Part shown: one piece after another, positions 42,222 to 51,738 of the stretch
Layout of the letters: each line of letters starts with the position of its first letter
How positions within the stretch are numbered: position 1 is the stretch's first letter
DNA from: Arenicella chitinivorans
GTDB lineage: Bacteria > Pseudomonadota > Gammaproteobacteria > Arenicellales > Arenicellaceae
DNA length: 64,000 nucleotides
Assembly (NCBI RefSeq): GCF_014651515.1
Contig: NZ_BMXA01000001.1
Coordinates: 744,001 to 808,000 of the forward strand
Reading direction: 5' to 3'
Notes under the pieces: model-generated
Told to the model about the DNA's origin: nothing
The model's input: the letters and a program-made list of their open reading frames with translations, nothing else
Databases searched by the model: none
Position numbers and translations under genes: made by a program

Positions 42222-45200
42222 ATGAGAGACAGTCGACTTTGTGGCGGTTTCACACACTGTGCTAGCGCACTTTCTTTTCTGATGCATGGCCTGGTTAGGC
42301 TTGGTATCGTAGTTGGCTTGATTGGAGTGTCGGTAAACCTAGCCAATGCACAAACTTGTCCTGCCAACAGCTCGCCAGCCAGCTTTACTTGGTCGAGCAG
42401 CCCAGGTACTGGCAATGAATGGCTCGCCACCAACAATACCGACGGTGTCAGTCAAAATTACACGGTGAATTATACCGATGGCGCGGGTGATCCCCAGTCG
42501 GTCATTGTTACGGCGACCTTGGTTGACCCGAATGATCGTAACTTTGATTCTAATTTTGTCTGTCCTCCAAATGTGACGTCAGTGGGTGGCACTTGCGATA
42601 ATGATCCCGCTGGTTTGAATATCAATACTGAGACCAACGGGATTTATGGGGCCAACTTTTTAACCATTGGTATGGCTTCGGCGCAATCGTCCGATGTGGT
42701 CGGAATTGAGTTTTCGTTCTCAGAGCCGGGGTATGTCGCCAGCATGGAAATCGCTGATATCGATGATGTGGGTTATAACGCCACCAACAACACGGTGCCG
42801 GTGTCGTCTTTTCAAGACTCCGTCATCGTAGACGCGACATTGGCGGGATCAAACGTGCCCGTTTCGATATCCGGGGTTGGAAGTAATGTTACGGTAGCGG
42901 GTCAAACCGCCACTGCGAACTACGTCTCGGGAACTGCCGGCGGTGTTGCGCCAACTGATCCGGTGGGTCAGATTACACTCGGTGCGGCAAGCTTAATCGA
43001 TACCTTCACTGTTAGTTACTTTAATGGGCCAGATGATGCCGCGGCTGAGTCCGGCGCTGGCGAACCGGCACCACACGGAGAGAGCGACGGCCATGCAATC
43101 CGCATGAGTGGTTTTATCTTTTGCGCGGTTGATGAGCCAGCATTGACGGTAACCAAGACCTCGAGCGCGGCAGGCACGCCAGTCAACCCAGGTGATACCT
43201 TGACCTACACAATCGCTGTGAACAACACCGGCAGTGGAACCGCGAACGATGTGGTGGTGAGCGACGTCTTACCGGCGGGCGTGACCTATGTGGCTGCCTC
43301 AGCGGAAAAAACGTATCCCGGCTTTATCCCTGGCAGTTTTACGCACAACTTTATTCCGTTTCAAGTGTTTACTACGACACTGAATCAAGTGTACGACACG
43401 ACACCGGATTTGCCAGCAGGCGCACAAATTACCGCGTTCAGCTACGCATCAACTGGGTCGACAAACGACTGGCTCAGCGACATTCGTTTAGACGTGAGCC
43501 TGCCAAACGGATCGAATTTCGCTTTCGGGACAGGTACATACGGTGGCAATGGCCCTGGAAATTGGAATGAGTCTGATGGCCCGAATGCGGAGACTGGAAC
43601 GGCTATAGGGAACTATACATTTGCGTGGCAGGATACTGTTGCAATTGGCGGTACGTCCAATTCGGTTAGCACGATGAGTTTCACGATAGAGTACGAGGCA
43701 AGGGGATCAATTACGGATGTGGCTGGCGCACCACCGAACCTAGTTACGGCAGGAGACAACGTGGATTTAGAGCCGGGTGAGAGCATGACCATCACGTTTG
43801 ACGTGGTGATTGACGATCCGGTTGCTGCGGGAATCCAAGAATTCGAAAATATCGCTTCCGCGACGTCGGTTGAGATTGTAACGCCGGTGCAAGGCTCAGT
43901 GACGGATAGGCTGGCCAACGGTGATATTTCTGGCAGTGTGTTGGCGGATACGGATTTCGACGGACTCGGTGACGCACCGCTGTCTGGCGTACAAATTTTG
44001 CTTTACACCGACCCCAACGGAGACGGTGATCCAAGTGACGGAACCCTCGCGTTTAGTGCGCTGACCGATGGCAGCGGTGCCTACAGTTTTACCGACGTTC
44101 CGCTGGGTGACTATGTTCTGGTGGAAGTTGATCCGGCAGATTACCAGTCCGTGAGCGATAGTCAGTCAGTTGATTCCGATACTGCGGCGAACAGCAACAC
44201 TAATAATAATCAGATTCCAGTTTCGGTGAGTTTGGATGAGGTGGATGCGAACAATGATTTTGTTGACTCGCAAGCCTCAAATGTCAGCGGCACGGTGTGG
44301 TTGGATCAGGACCGCGACGGGATTAACGATCTTGAAGAAGCTGAAATCAGCGGTGTGATCGTCAATCTAGTCAATGACCTTGGAGTCGTGGTTGCCACGA
44401 CGGTGACGAATTCGGTAGGTGGCTACCTGTTTGAAGGAGTCGCCGCTGGGGAGTATACGGTGGCCGTCGATGACCCGACGTTGCCGGCCGGGTTGACCAA
44501 TACAGCCGGACCGCTAGGGACGGATCCGCGTGCAGTGACCGTGACTGGCAATAGCACGGTGAGTAATGTCGATTTCGGTTACGTTACTGCCGTGGGTACG
44601 GGTGCGATTGGTAACTTTGTGTGGGCAGATGCCGACGGTGATGGCATCCAAGATGCTGGGGAAGCGGGACTGGGTGGAGTCACGGTTCGGCTTTATGACG
44701 CTGTGGGTGTGCTGGTCGATACCGTCACCACTCAAGCCGATGGGAGTTACTTGTTTACCAATGTTGCTTATGGCGACGATTACACCGTACAGATCAGTGA
44801 CCTAGATCCTGCTTTGACTGGGTTCTCGCCGACTGTTGGTGCGCAAAGCCAGGGTGCATACATCAGTGCGCCGGTGAGCCTAACCGCCACCGGCAGTGCT
44901 GTTACCGACATTGACTTCGGCTTTGACAACGCTGCGCTGAACACGATTAGTGATGCCATCTGGTCAGATATTAATGGCGATGGCGTGCGCGACGTGGGTG
45001 AGCCTGGCATTTCTGGAGTACAGGTGGTTTTATATGCCGACGGTGATAATAATGGCATTCCCGATGACGTAAATGGAGACGGGCAGCCGGATGTGTTAAC
45101 AACCCTAGCGTCAGATTTGAACGGTGAATTCAGTTTTACCGGATTGAATGATGGCACATACTTAGTCGGCCTGAATGACGTCAACGGGGTTCTAATCGGG

Positions 45201-48200
45201 CTAGACCCAACCACCGCCGATGCAGCCGCAGCTTTGTCAGACCCAGTTAGCGTCAGCGGCGGTGCGAGTGACACGCAAACCAGTTTTGGCTTCAACGATG
45301 GTGGTAGCCTCTCAGGGGTGGTTTACAGCGATGCCGGTAACGACGGCGATCAGAGTTTTGGGGAACCTGGGCTGGGTGGCATTTCAGTCACCTTGCTGCA
45401 GGATGTCGACGGGAATGGTAGTTTCGAAACCACCGTTGGCACAGTGTTTACGCAGGCTGATGGCAGCTATGAGTTCGACGGGTTACCACCAGGGGACTAT
45501 CAAGTGGTGGTAGCCGCACCGGCAGGTGTGCAAACTGAAGATCCAGATGCCAGCTTGAACAGCACACATGCTGTCAGTTTGGGCATTGGTGACAGCGCTA
45601 CTGAGCTGGATTTCGGTTACTTTAACGCGGCCTTGAATGACGTGTCTGGTACGGTGTTCTTAGACACTGACAAAGACGGGGTTGAAGACATTGGTGAAAG
45701 TGGGTTTGCCGCTGTGTCGGTCAGCTTGTCCAGCGTGCCTGTGGATGTGATTGATGGCACACTGGACCTCAATAATGACGGTGTGGTGGATGCCAATGAC
45801 GACGGGGCTTATCTCGGGTATGCCGTCATAGATGGCCAACTCGATATCAATGGCGACGGCGCTATTGACGTCTTGGATGTGGGCGCAGTCAATGGCGTGA
45901 ACGTAGTCGGAGGTCTGCTTGATATTGATGGGAATGGCCTCGTATCAGGCGCGGATTTAGCCAACGATGACGGGCTGCTCCCCGCCGTGAAGTTGGCAAC
46001 GACGACCACCGATTCCAATGGCGATTATAGTTTTGGCGGTTTGCCTGATGGACGATACCAGGTTGCCGTAACTGATGATGTGGGCTTGGTATCGGGCTAC
46101 GATATGACAAGTGGCCTCAACCCGCTGCCAGTGACGCTGGCGGGAGCTGATGTGACCGACTTGGATTTTGGGTACATCAATGACTCCACCACTGGGTCGA
46201 TTAGCGGTGAGCTTTTTGTTGACGCCGCAGACGCGTCTGGTGCGACCAATGGACTTGCCGAGGAGTCTGAGTTGAATTTGTCCGGTGTGGACGTCTATTT
46301 ATGTGATTCTCCGATCAGTTCCCCGCCTTGTGACCCAACCGACCCCGAGTTTGTTGCACAAACTACGACCGACTCGCAAGGCGAGTATGTGTTTGCTGAG
46401 TTGGTCGCAGGTGCCTACACAGTCGATGCCAACCCGGCTGATGTGCCGACCGGTCTGCAATTGACGGTCGACCCAGCGGCGGTTGCCTTGTCCGAGGGCG
46501 AACACGTTACGGAAGTTGATATCGGTTACGAGCCGGCAACGGATCGTGGCCTATTATCCGGCTTTCTCTGGGTTGATGTGGATAATGATGGCATCTACGA
46601 TGCCGGCGAGGCTCCCTTGAGTGGCGTTACTGTTAATGTCTATGACACCTCAACAGCAACCGAGGCTAACCCGCAAGGTGATGTCATCTTGACCACGACC
46701 ACGGACGAGGATGGAAACTGGATGATTTCGGATATTGCCGGGCTTGATCTGATCGATGGCATGATCGTTGGTTATGCACAGGCTGATATTGATACGGCAG
46801 CGGGTGGCGACCTCAATGAGTCGCAGCCGACCAATATGCCATTAGGAACCTACAATTACTTTCCGATCGATCTGGCCAGTGATGCAGACAATGCGATCGA
46901 TAATCTCAACTTTGGCTTCAATCCCGAAATTGGGACGAATCTGGGAAGCGTGTCTGGCACGATCTATTCCGATGCGGACGCCAACGGCAGCTACGCATCT
47001 GGGACGGATGGAGAGTTGCAAGGGGTGACACTTAACTTGGTCGACAGTCTGGGTAATGTGGTCGCGACAACAGTCACCGATGCGCTGGGAGCGTATTCAT
47101 TCACCGGCCTGCCGGATGATGACTACACCGTGGTGATTACCGATGTTAACCGTGTGACGAGCCAACTCAATGCGTTAGAGCTTATTCCAACCCCGATATC
47201 TATCGCGGGTGGTGCGGATATAAGTGGTGTCGACGCCGGTTATATCTCGGATGTACGCCTTGGTTCGATCGGTAATTTGTTCTGGTTTGACGTCAATGGT
47301 GATGGCAGTAAAGATGATTCAGAGCCAGGAATCTCGGGAGTGACAGTTCAATGTTGGTTGGATGCTGATTTGAGTGAGACTGCCAACAATCCATCGCTGG
47401 TCACCAATGCGCCGGCACCGGGTGTGGATAATTTGATTCGTACCGTGCAGACCGATGGCAACGGGGAATACTACTGCACCAGCTTGCCAACGGGGCAGTA
47501 CATTGTCGTGGTGGTTGACGCCGCGGGTTACGATGAGGTGGATGATGGCACGCTGGTGACAGGCGGCTCTGGGAATGGCGTGGCCAAACCTTGGACATAC
47601 GCACTCACCACCAGTTCGCCCAACTTGACCGCTGACTTTGGTGTGACAGGCAACAATGAGGTGAGCGGCACGATCGTGATTGAAGATATTTCGCTGGTTG
47701 AGCCAGATGACAACGGCACACTTGAGGCGACTGAGTTGGATGGTACCCCTGGTGGCAATGCCGATTCGCCCGCCGGTGGCGTCACAGTCATTCTCTACGT
47801 GGAGCAGAACGGCGCATTGGTTAAATTTGCCGACACTACGACTGACAGTAATGGCGACTACAGTTTTACTAACTTGCCGGATGGGAGTTACCGTGTCGAG
47901 GTTGTGACTTCTGGGTCAGTGGTTGATGGCTTCGGCCAAACTGGTGACCCGGATCTGGCGAATCAGGTGCAGCCAGAAGATCGTGTGTGCGACTCACCAA
48001 CCGCCGCAGTGTGTGACAACGCATCGCCGAACTACGCACTCTCGGGTGGCGTGATCCAAGCTGGGATTAATTTTGCCTATCAGCAAGATTTTGCCACCAC
48101 ACCCGTCACGATTAACTATCTGCACGCGGAGCGCAACGGCGACTGGGTGGATGTGATTTGGGAAACCAGCAATGAAGTTGGACATGCCGGATTCCAGATT

Positions 48201-48566
48201 TATGCACGTGAAGGTGATGGCTGGCGTTTGCTCACGCCAAAACTGATTGTCGGCCCGAGTGGTGATGCCATGCAGACGCGTCAGTATCGGCAAAGAGTAA
48301 AGACCACCGCGCGCTGGCTGTCGCTGGTGGATGTGTCGAATGCCGAAGAGGTGACTGCACACGGACCATTTAGTGCCGATCGGGATTACGGTGCGAGGAT
48401 GGTAAAACCACCGGAGTTCGACTGGTCTTCGATCTCACCAACGCCGAAGAACAAACAGGCTGCGCGGTCGCACTTATTGCGCAAGCTCAAGCTGTTGAAA
48501 CAGCAAGGAGATGAGTATTTTGGTGACCTTGATTCCGAACCCGCGTATGACGCGGTAAACCAATAA
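42222..48566 (+). CDS. giant secreted protein with DUF11-like domain and eleven SdrD B-like repeats
   Basis: A 2114-residue exported protein with a signal peptide (hydrophobic core about residues 24-42, cleavage near ANAQ). A Cys-rich N-terminal beta domain (about 45-300) is followed by a DUF11-type domain (about 308-560: TKTSSAAGTPVNPGDTLTYT). Eleven SdrD B-like repeats then begin at about residues 566, 686, 793, 906, 1027, 1137, 1324, 1441, 1573, 1679 and 1810. Each has the G-x-V(F/Y/W)xDxDxDG start and an LPxGxY-type strand. The sixth repeat contains three dockerin-like calcium loops (DLNNDGVVDANDDG and two more, residues 1180-1251). The C-terminal 158 residues (VIWETSNEVGHAGFQI) resemble a fibronectin-like domain. 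No LPXTG or transmembrane anchor is present. It probably forms a calcium-stabilised surface or extracellular fibre, co-transcribed with the C25 peptidase. Confidence 0.9.
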   Translation: MRDSRLCGGFTHCASALSFLMHGLVRLGIVVGLIGVSVNLANAQTCPANSSPASFTWSSSPGTGNEWLATNNTDGVSQNYTVNYTDGAGDPQSVIVTATLVDPNDRNFDSNFVCPPNVTSVGGTCDNDPAGLNINTETNGIYGANFLTIGMASAQSSDVVGIEFSFSEPGYVASMEIADIDDVGYNATNNTVPVSSFQDSVIVDATLAGSNVPVSISGVGSNVTVAGQTATANYVSGTAGGVAPTDPVGQITLGAASLIDTFTVSYFNGPDDAAAESGAGEPAPHGESDGHAIRMSGFIFCAVDEPALTVTKTSSAAGTPVNPGDTLTYTIAVNNTGSGTANDVVVSDVLPAGVTYVAASAEKTYPGFIPGSFTHNFIPFQVFTTTLNQVYDTTPDLPAGAQITAFSYASTGSTNDWLSDIRLDVSLPNGSNFAFGTGTYGGNGPGNWNESDGPNAETGTAIGNYTFAWQDTVAIGGTSNSVSTMSFTIEYEARGSITDVAGAPPNLVTAGDNVDLEPGESMTITFDVVIDDPVAAGIQEFENIASATSVEIVTPVQGSVTDRLANGDISGSVLADTDFDGLGDAPLSGVQILLYTDPNGDGDPSDGTLAFSALTDGSGAYSFTDVPLGDYVLVEVDPADYQSVSDSQSVDSDTAANSNTNNNQIPVSVSLDEVDANNDFVDSQASNVSGTVWLDQDRDGINDLEEAEISGVIVNLVNDLGVVVATTVTNSVGGYLFEGVAAGEYTVAVDDPTLPAGLTNTAGPLGTDPRAVTVTGNSTVSNVDFGYVTAVGTGAIGNFVWADADGDGIQDAGEAGLGGVTVRLYDAVGVLVDTVTTQADGSYLFTNVAYGDDYTVQISDLDPALTGFSPTVGAQSQGAYISAPVSLTATGSAVTDIDFGFDNAALNTISDAIWSDINGDGVRDVGEPGISGVQVVLYADGDNNGIPDDVNGDGQPDVLTTLASDLNGEFSFTGLNDGTYLVGLNDVNGVLIGLDPTTADAAAALSDPVSVSGGASDTQTSFGFNDGGSLSGVVYSDAGNDGDQSFGEPGLGGISVTLLQDVDGNGSFETTVGTVFTQADGSYEFDGLPPGDYQVVVAAPAGVQTEDPDASLNSTHAVSLGIGDSATELDFGYFNAALNDVSGTVFLDTDKDGVEDIGESGFAAVSVSLSSVPVDVIDGTLDLNNDGVVDANDDGAYLGYAVIDGQLDINGDGAIDVLDVGAVNGVNVVGGLLDIDGNGLVSGADLANDDGLLPAVKLATTTTDSNGDYSFGGLPDGRYQVAVTDDVGLVSGYDMTSGLNPLPVTLAGADVTDLDFGYINDSTTGSISGELFVDAADASGATNGLAEESELNLSGVDVYLCDSPISSPPCDPTDPEFVAQTTTDSQGEYVFAELVAGAYTVDANPADVPTGLQLTVDPAAVALSEGEHVTEVDIGYEPATDRGLLSGFLWVDVDNDGIYDAGEAPLSGVTVNVYDTSTATEANPQGDVILTTTTDEDGNWMISDIAGLDLIDGMIVGYAQADIDTAAGGDLNESQPTNMPLGTYNYFPIDLASDADNAIDNLNFGFNPEIGTNLGSVSGTIYSDADANGSYASGTDGELQGVTLNLVDSLGNVVATTVTDALGAYSFTGLPDDDYTVVITDVNRVTSQLNALELIPTPISIAGGADISGVDAGYISDVRLGSIGNLFWFDVNGDGSKDDSEPGISGVTVQCWLDADLSETANNPSLVTNAPAPGVDNLIRTVQTDGNGEYYCTSLPTGQYIVVVVDAAGYDEVDDGTLVTGGSGNGVAKPWTYALTTSSPNLTADFGVTGNNEVSGTIVIEDISLVEPDDNGTLEATELDGTPGGNADSPAGGVTVILYVEQNGALVKFADTTTDSNGDYSFTNLPDGSYRVEVVTSGSVVDGFGQTGDPDLANQVQPEDRVCDSPTAAVCDNASPNYALSGGVIQAGINFAYQQDFATTPVTINYLHAERNGDWVDVIWETSNEVGHAGFQIYAREGDGWRLLTPKLIVGPSGDAMQTRQYRQRVKTTARWLSLVDVSNAEEVTAHGPFSADRDYGARMVKPPEFDWSSISPTPKNKQAARSHLLRKLKLLKQQGDEYFGDLDSEPAYDAVNQ

Positions 48567-48587
48567 TTGAGCAGGGGGCAAGATAAA

Positions 48588-50756
48588 ATGATACGCAAAC
48601 TAATTTTCAATTGTGCTGGCCTGCTGACGTGCATCGTGGGTGTTGCGACAGCGTCCGCAGTCGAGTTATTGACATTGACAACACATACCAGCGGCATGCA
48701 TCGCGTCACGTACGAGCAATTGGTCGCCGAGGGGGTTGATCTAACTGGCTTGCGACACCAGCGTCTGGGTTTGAGTTTAAATGGCGAATGGGTTCCTTTA
48801 GGAACAGTCGGGCAAGGCGGCGGGCGAGGACGGCTATTTGGGCCAGGATCGTACCTTGAGTTTTACGCTGAGAAAGCCGACAGCTTGTACCGCAAGGAGC
48901 AGGTGTATGTGTTGCACGTACTAACCAATCAAGAACGAGCGAATCGAATTAATATCCCGCAATTTCGTACTCGCGTGAATCCACGGCTGCCGGTTGCGAC
49001 CAGCTATTGGTACACCTTGCACGTAGAGCAAGACAACACCTACGATTTTTCTGCGCCGTCGATCACTGATCCCTTTCACTTCGGTCAGACGTTCAGTCTA
49101 TATGCCACACCAAGTTATCAATTTGACGTGGCTGACTTGGCCGCTGGTGCAGGTAATAGCGCTGAACTAAAGGTCGAAATGTACGGCTTGGTGGACTTTG
49201 ATATTGAGGGTAACGATCATCACTTTGAAGTTTTAGTCAACGGTGTGCTGGTTGGTGATCAGCAGTTTGATGGGAATGCATCCACGACTTTGGAAGCGCA
49301 AAATGTACCGATTAACGCGGGTTCGAATACCATCAAGTACAACTATCGCTCGATCGAAGGCGTGCCATTTGACCGCATCACTCTGAACGAATTCGAAGTG
49401 CGGTATCGGCGCGAAGCCGATGCGGGGGGCGGTGCCTACCTGAATGGTTATGTTGACGCCCAACAGCTCGAGGTTCGAAATTTCGCTGGGTCTAAGGCGA
49501 GTGTATACCGGCGACTTGGTAATGGTCGCGTTGAGAAACTGCATGACCGCTCTATCGAATCAACCGCTGACCGAGTGGTGTTCAGTACTGGCGCAGTTGC
49601 CGCAGACTACATGGTGATCGGTGAGTCCGGCTATCATGCCGCAGAGATTCATGCGATCGAAGACTTTACCGACATTAGTAGCGGAATGGCGGAGTATCTA
49701 ATCATCGCGCATCCGAGTTTGCTTGGTGAGGCGATGGATGAGCTGGTCGCGCTGCGCTCGCAGGATTATCTAGTCAAAGTAGTTGATGTAGAGGCGGTGT
49801 TTGCGCAGTACGGTCACCACCAGTTTGGACCAGAGGGAATTCAGGCGTATGTTCGTCACGCGGCCGCCAACATGGGAACGAAGATGGTGGTCTTAGTTGG
49901 CAATGATACGCTTGACTACAAACAGCATACTAGTCAATCGGTGAGCTTGATTCCGACGCGGTACGTCAGTACGCCAGGCGGTGCATTAACGATTACCCAG
50001 ACGCCGTCGGACGTAGCGTATGGCGACCTAGACAATAACGGCGTGCCAGAGTTGGTTGTGGCACGAATACCGGCTAGAACGCCGGCAGAACTCGCTAATG
50101 TGGTGGCTAAAATCAAGGCGTATGAGGCGCGTGAGGGTTATGTAGGAAGAACGGCGATTGTGGCGGACAAAGACGATTTAGGTAATGGGGTGTCGTTCTA
50201 CAAAGACGCCCAAGCCATGATTAAAGCGATACCGGATAATTGGTCGGATGGCGTACGTGATGATTTTCAGATTTACCCCGACCAGGATGGACATCAACAG
50301 GCGCATGATCGGTTGATTGGTTTATTGAATGCCGGCATGTCGGTGGTGTCTTACGTGGGGCACTCATCACAGCAAAGCTGGGCCTATACATCGCCACCTA
50401 TGTTGCGCGCTGCGGAGGTCGCTAGTCTGACGAATTTCGGCAAGCCGGCTGTAGTGACGCAATGGGGTTGTTGGAATGCGTATTTTGTCGACACTCGCGG
50501 CAACACGATTTCCGATGCTTTGTTATTACATGGCGAAAACGGGGCAGCCAGCGTGTTAGGCGCATCGACACTGACAAGCTCGATTGGAGACCGTTCCTTG
50601 GGTGTCGAGTTAAATAAACGTGTGTATGTGCGGGGCAAAACACTCGGTGAAGCGATGCTAGAAGCGAAGCAGGCTCTAGCAGCTTACGCCGATTATCCGG
50701 ATATCCAGTTGGGTTTACATCTTTTAGGTGATCCGGCGTTGAAGGTGAACTTTTGA
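48588..50756 (+). CDS. gingipain-like C25 cysteine peptidase
   Basis: A 722-residue exported protein with a signal peptide (MIRKLIFNCAGLLTCIVGVATASA). The ATG at 48588 follows AGGGGG by 9 bases; a TTG at 48567 is less likely. Residues 25-370 form an N-terminal beta-rich domain. The C25 catalytic part is about 375-720: VVLVGNDTLD, GDLDNNGVPELVVARIPARTP (read in blocks), catalytic H592 in SYVGHSSQQSW and catalytic C628 in TQWGCWNAYF. The chain ends just after LLGDPALKVNF, so there is no Ig-like or T9SS C-terminal domain as in gingipains. It starts 22 bases after the giant repeat gene, so they form an operon. It may process or cut that repeat protein. Confidence 0.9.
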   Translation: MIRKLIFNCAGLLTCIVGVATASAVELLTLTTHTSGMHRVTYEQLVAEGVDLTGLRHQRLGLSLNGEWVPLGTVGQGGGRGRLFGPGSYLEFYAEKADSLYRKEQVYVLHVLTNQERANRINIPQFRTRVNPRLPVATSYWYTLHVEQDNTYDFSAPSITDPFHFGQTFSLYATPSYQFDVADLAAGAGNSAELKVEMYGLVDFDIEGNDHHFEVLVNGVLVGDQQFDGNASTTLEAQNVPINAGSNTIKYNYRSIEGVPFDRITLNEFEVRYRREADAGGGAYLNGYVDAQQLEVRNFAGSKASVYRRLGNGRVEKLHDRSIESTADRVVFSTGAVAADYMVIGESGYHAAEIHAIEDFTDISSGMAEYLIIAHPSLLGEAMDELVALRSQDYLVKVVDVEAVFAQYGHHQFGPEGIQAYVRHAAANMGTKMVVLVGNDTLDYKQHTSQSVSLIPTRYVSTPGGALTITQTPSDVAYGDLDNNGVPELVVARIPARTPAELANVVAKIKAYEAREGYVGRTAIVADKDDLGNGVSFYKDAQAMIKAIPDNWSDGVRDDFQIYPDQDGHQQAHDRLIGLLNAGMSVVSYVGHSSQQSWAYTSPPMLRAAEVASLTNFGKPAVVTQWGCWNAYFVDTRGNTISDALLLHGENGAASVLGASTLTSSIGDRSLGVELNKRVYVRGKTLGEAMLEAKQALAAYADYPDIQLGLHLLGDPALKVNF

Positions 50757-51109
50757 TTCTCTTTGACCAAGATATGATACTGCCAGAGTGACCAAAGTTG
50801 GTGCGGTGCGCAGGTGATAACGTAACAAAAATGCAGTTGGGCAAGAAACAACACGGTTTAGATCAAGGGTCGTTTGACCGATCATGTGATCGGTAAAATA
50901 GGGGATGTAAGCTGAGTTAGGTGGGTTTGGGTTATCGGGTCAGTGTTGTACTCGTGGTCTGGTGCGGAGTTAATCTGTGTCGAGAACATGTGTGGAAACT
51001 CTCGCGTTGATTCAAACCAAAAATATACCGCCATCACTTTCTGGTGGTTGGTTTAATCGTGGTTGATGACACACGGGGACGGGAACCACATTTTTTTCGG
51101 AGAAGTATT
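50757..51109. other. 353-base intergenic region with an 18-bp dyad
   Basis: Between the C25 gene and the next exported protein. ACCGATCA-TG-TGATCGGT (50877-50894) is an 18-bp perfect inverted repeat centred in the gap, and could be an operator or a hairpin. No T-run follows. No gene is credible here. Confidence 0.45.
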
Positions 51110-51646
51110 ATGTACTCACAAATTTCCAACCTACTTAAATTTAACTTGCTGGTGTCTGTTTACTTGGTGCTTGGGCTGCTTTTTGTGCCAATACACGCGC
51201 AAGCCCAGTCGATTCCAGCGTCAACTTCGTTTGGTGTGGAGGTCCAAGATGCGGATGAACTTACCATTTCGTCCAGTTTTGAAATGACTGATAACACATC
51301 GTTGCTAGCGGCATTTTTGGGCGGTGGTTCTTTGCCGGTCTATATCCTGGTAGAAGACGACATTGCGGGCACCATTTTGTATAACAACACAATCTATGTT
51401 TCCAGTTTGTCTGGGGTAGGAAGTGTGATTTTAGGTAACCCACTTACCGGGGAGTTAACCGTGAATTTGAACCTAAAAAAGGTCGACTTCGACTTTGTTC
51501 TTGATATCAGTTCATTGGTGAGTGGCAATACGACTCTTAAAGTGCACTACAGAGCGGATTACGTCGGTTTGCTCGGTCGTTCTATGCGTTACGTACATGA
51601 GGCGGATGCAACTGTCTATGCACGGGCTTTTGATGGCTCATTTTAA
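51110..51646 (+). CDS. secreted protein of unknown function, 178 residues
   Basis: Start at the ATG 51110 with GGAGAAG 5 bases upstream; the longer frame (51044) lacks support. The signal peptide has a hydrophobic core LLVSVYLVLGLLFVPIHA and probable cleavage after AQA. The mature chain of about 145 residues alternates hydrophobic and polar strands (GVEVQDADELTISSSFEMTD, LTVNLNLKKVDFDFVLDI), a beta-sandwich-like pattern without Cys. It lies 353 bases after the C25 peptidase on the same strand and could be its partner or an unrelated surface protein. I do not recognise the family. Confidence 0.65.
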   Translation: MYSQISNLLKFNLLVSVYLVLGLLFVPIHAQAQSIPASTSFGVEVQDADELTISSSFEMTDNTSLLAAFLGGGSLPVYILVEDDIAGTILYNNTIYVSSLSGVGSVILGNPLTGELTVNLNLKKVDFDFVLDISSLVSGNTTLKVHYRADYVGLLGRSMRYVHEADATVYARAFDGSF

Positions 51647-51738
51647 ACTATTTTAATATGCATAAAATGGATCATAAGATAGGCTTATTTAGCTTTATGT
51701 GCATTTCATAGCGCATTATATTTGTTGAAATTTGCAGT

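Noticed and set aside
48567-48587. TTG start for the C25 peptidase
   Set aside because: The ATG at 48588 has AGGGGG 9 bases upstream and starts the signal peptide; the TTG lies inside the ribosome-site region.
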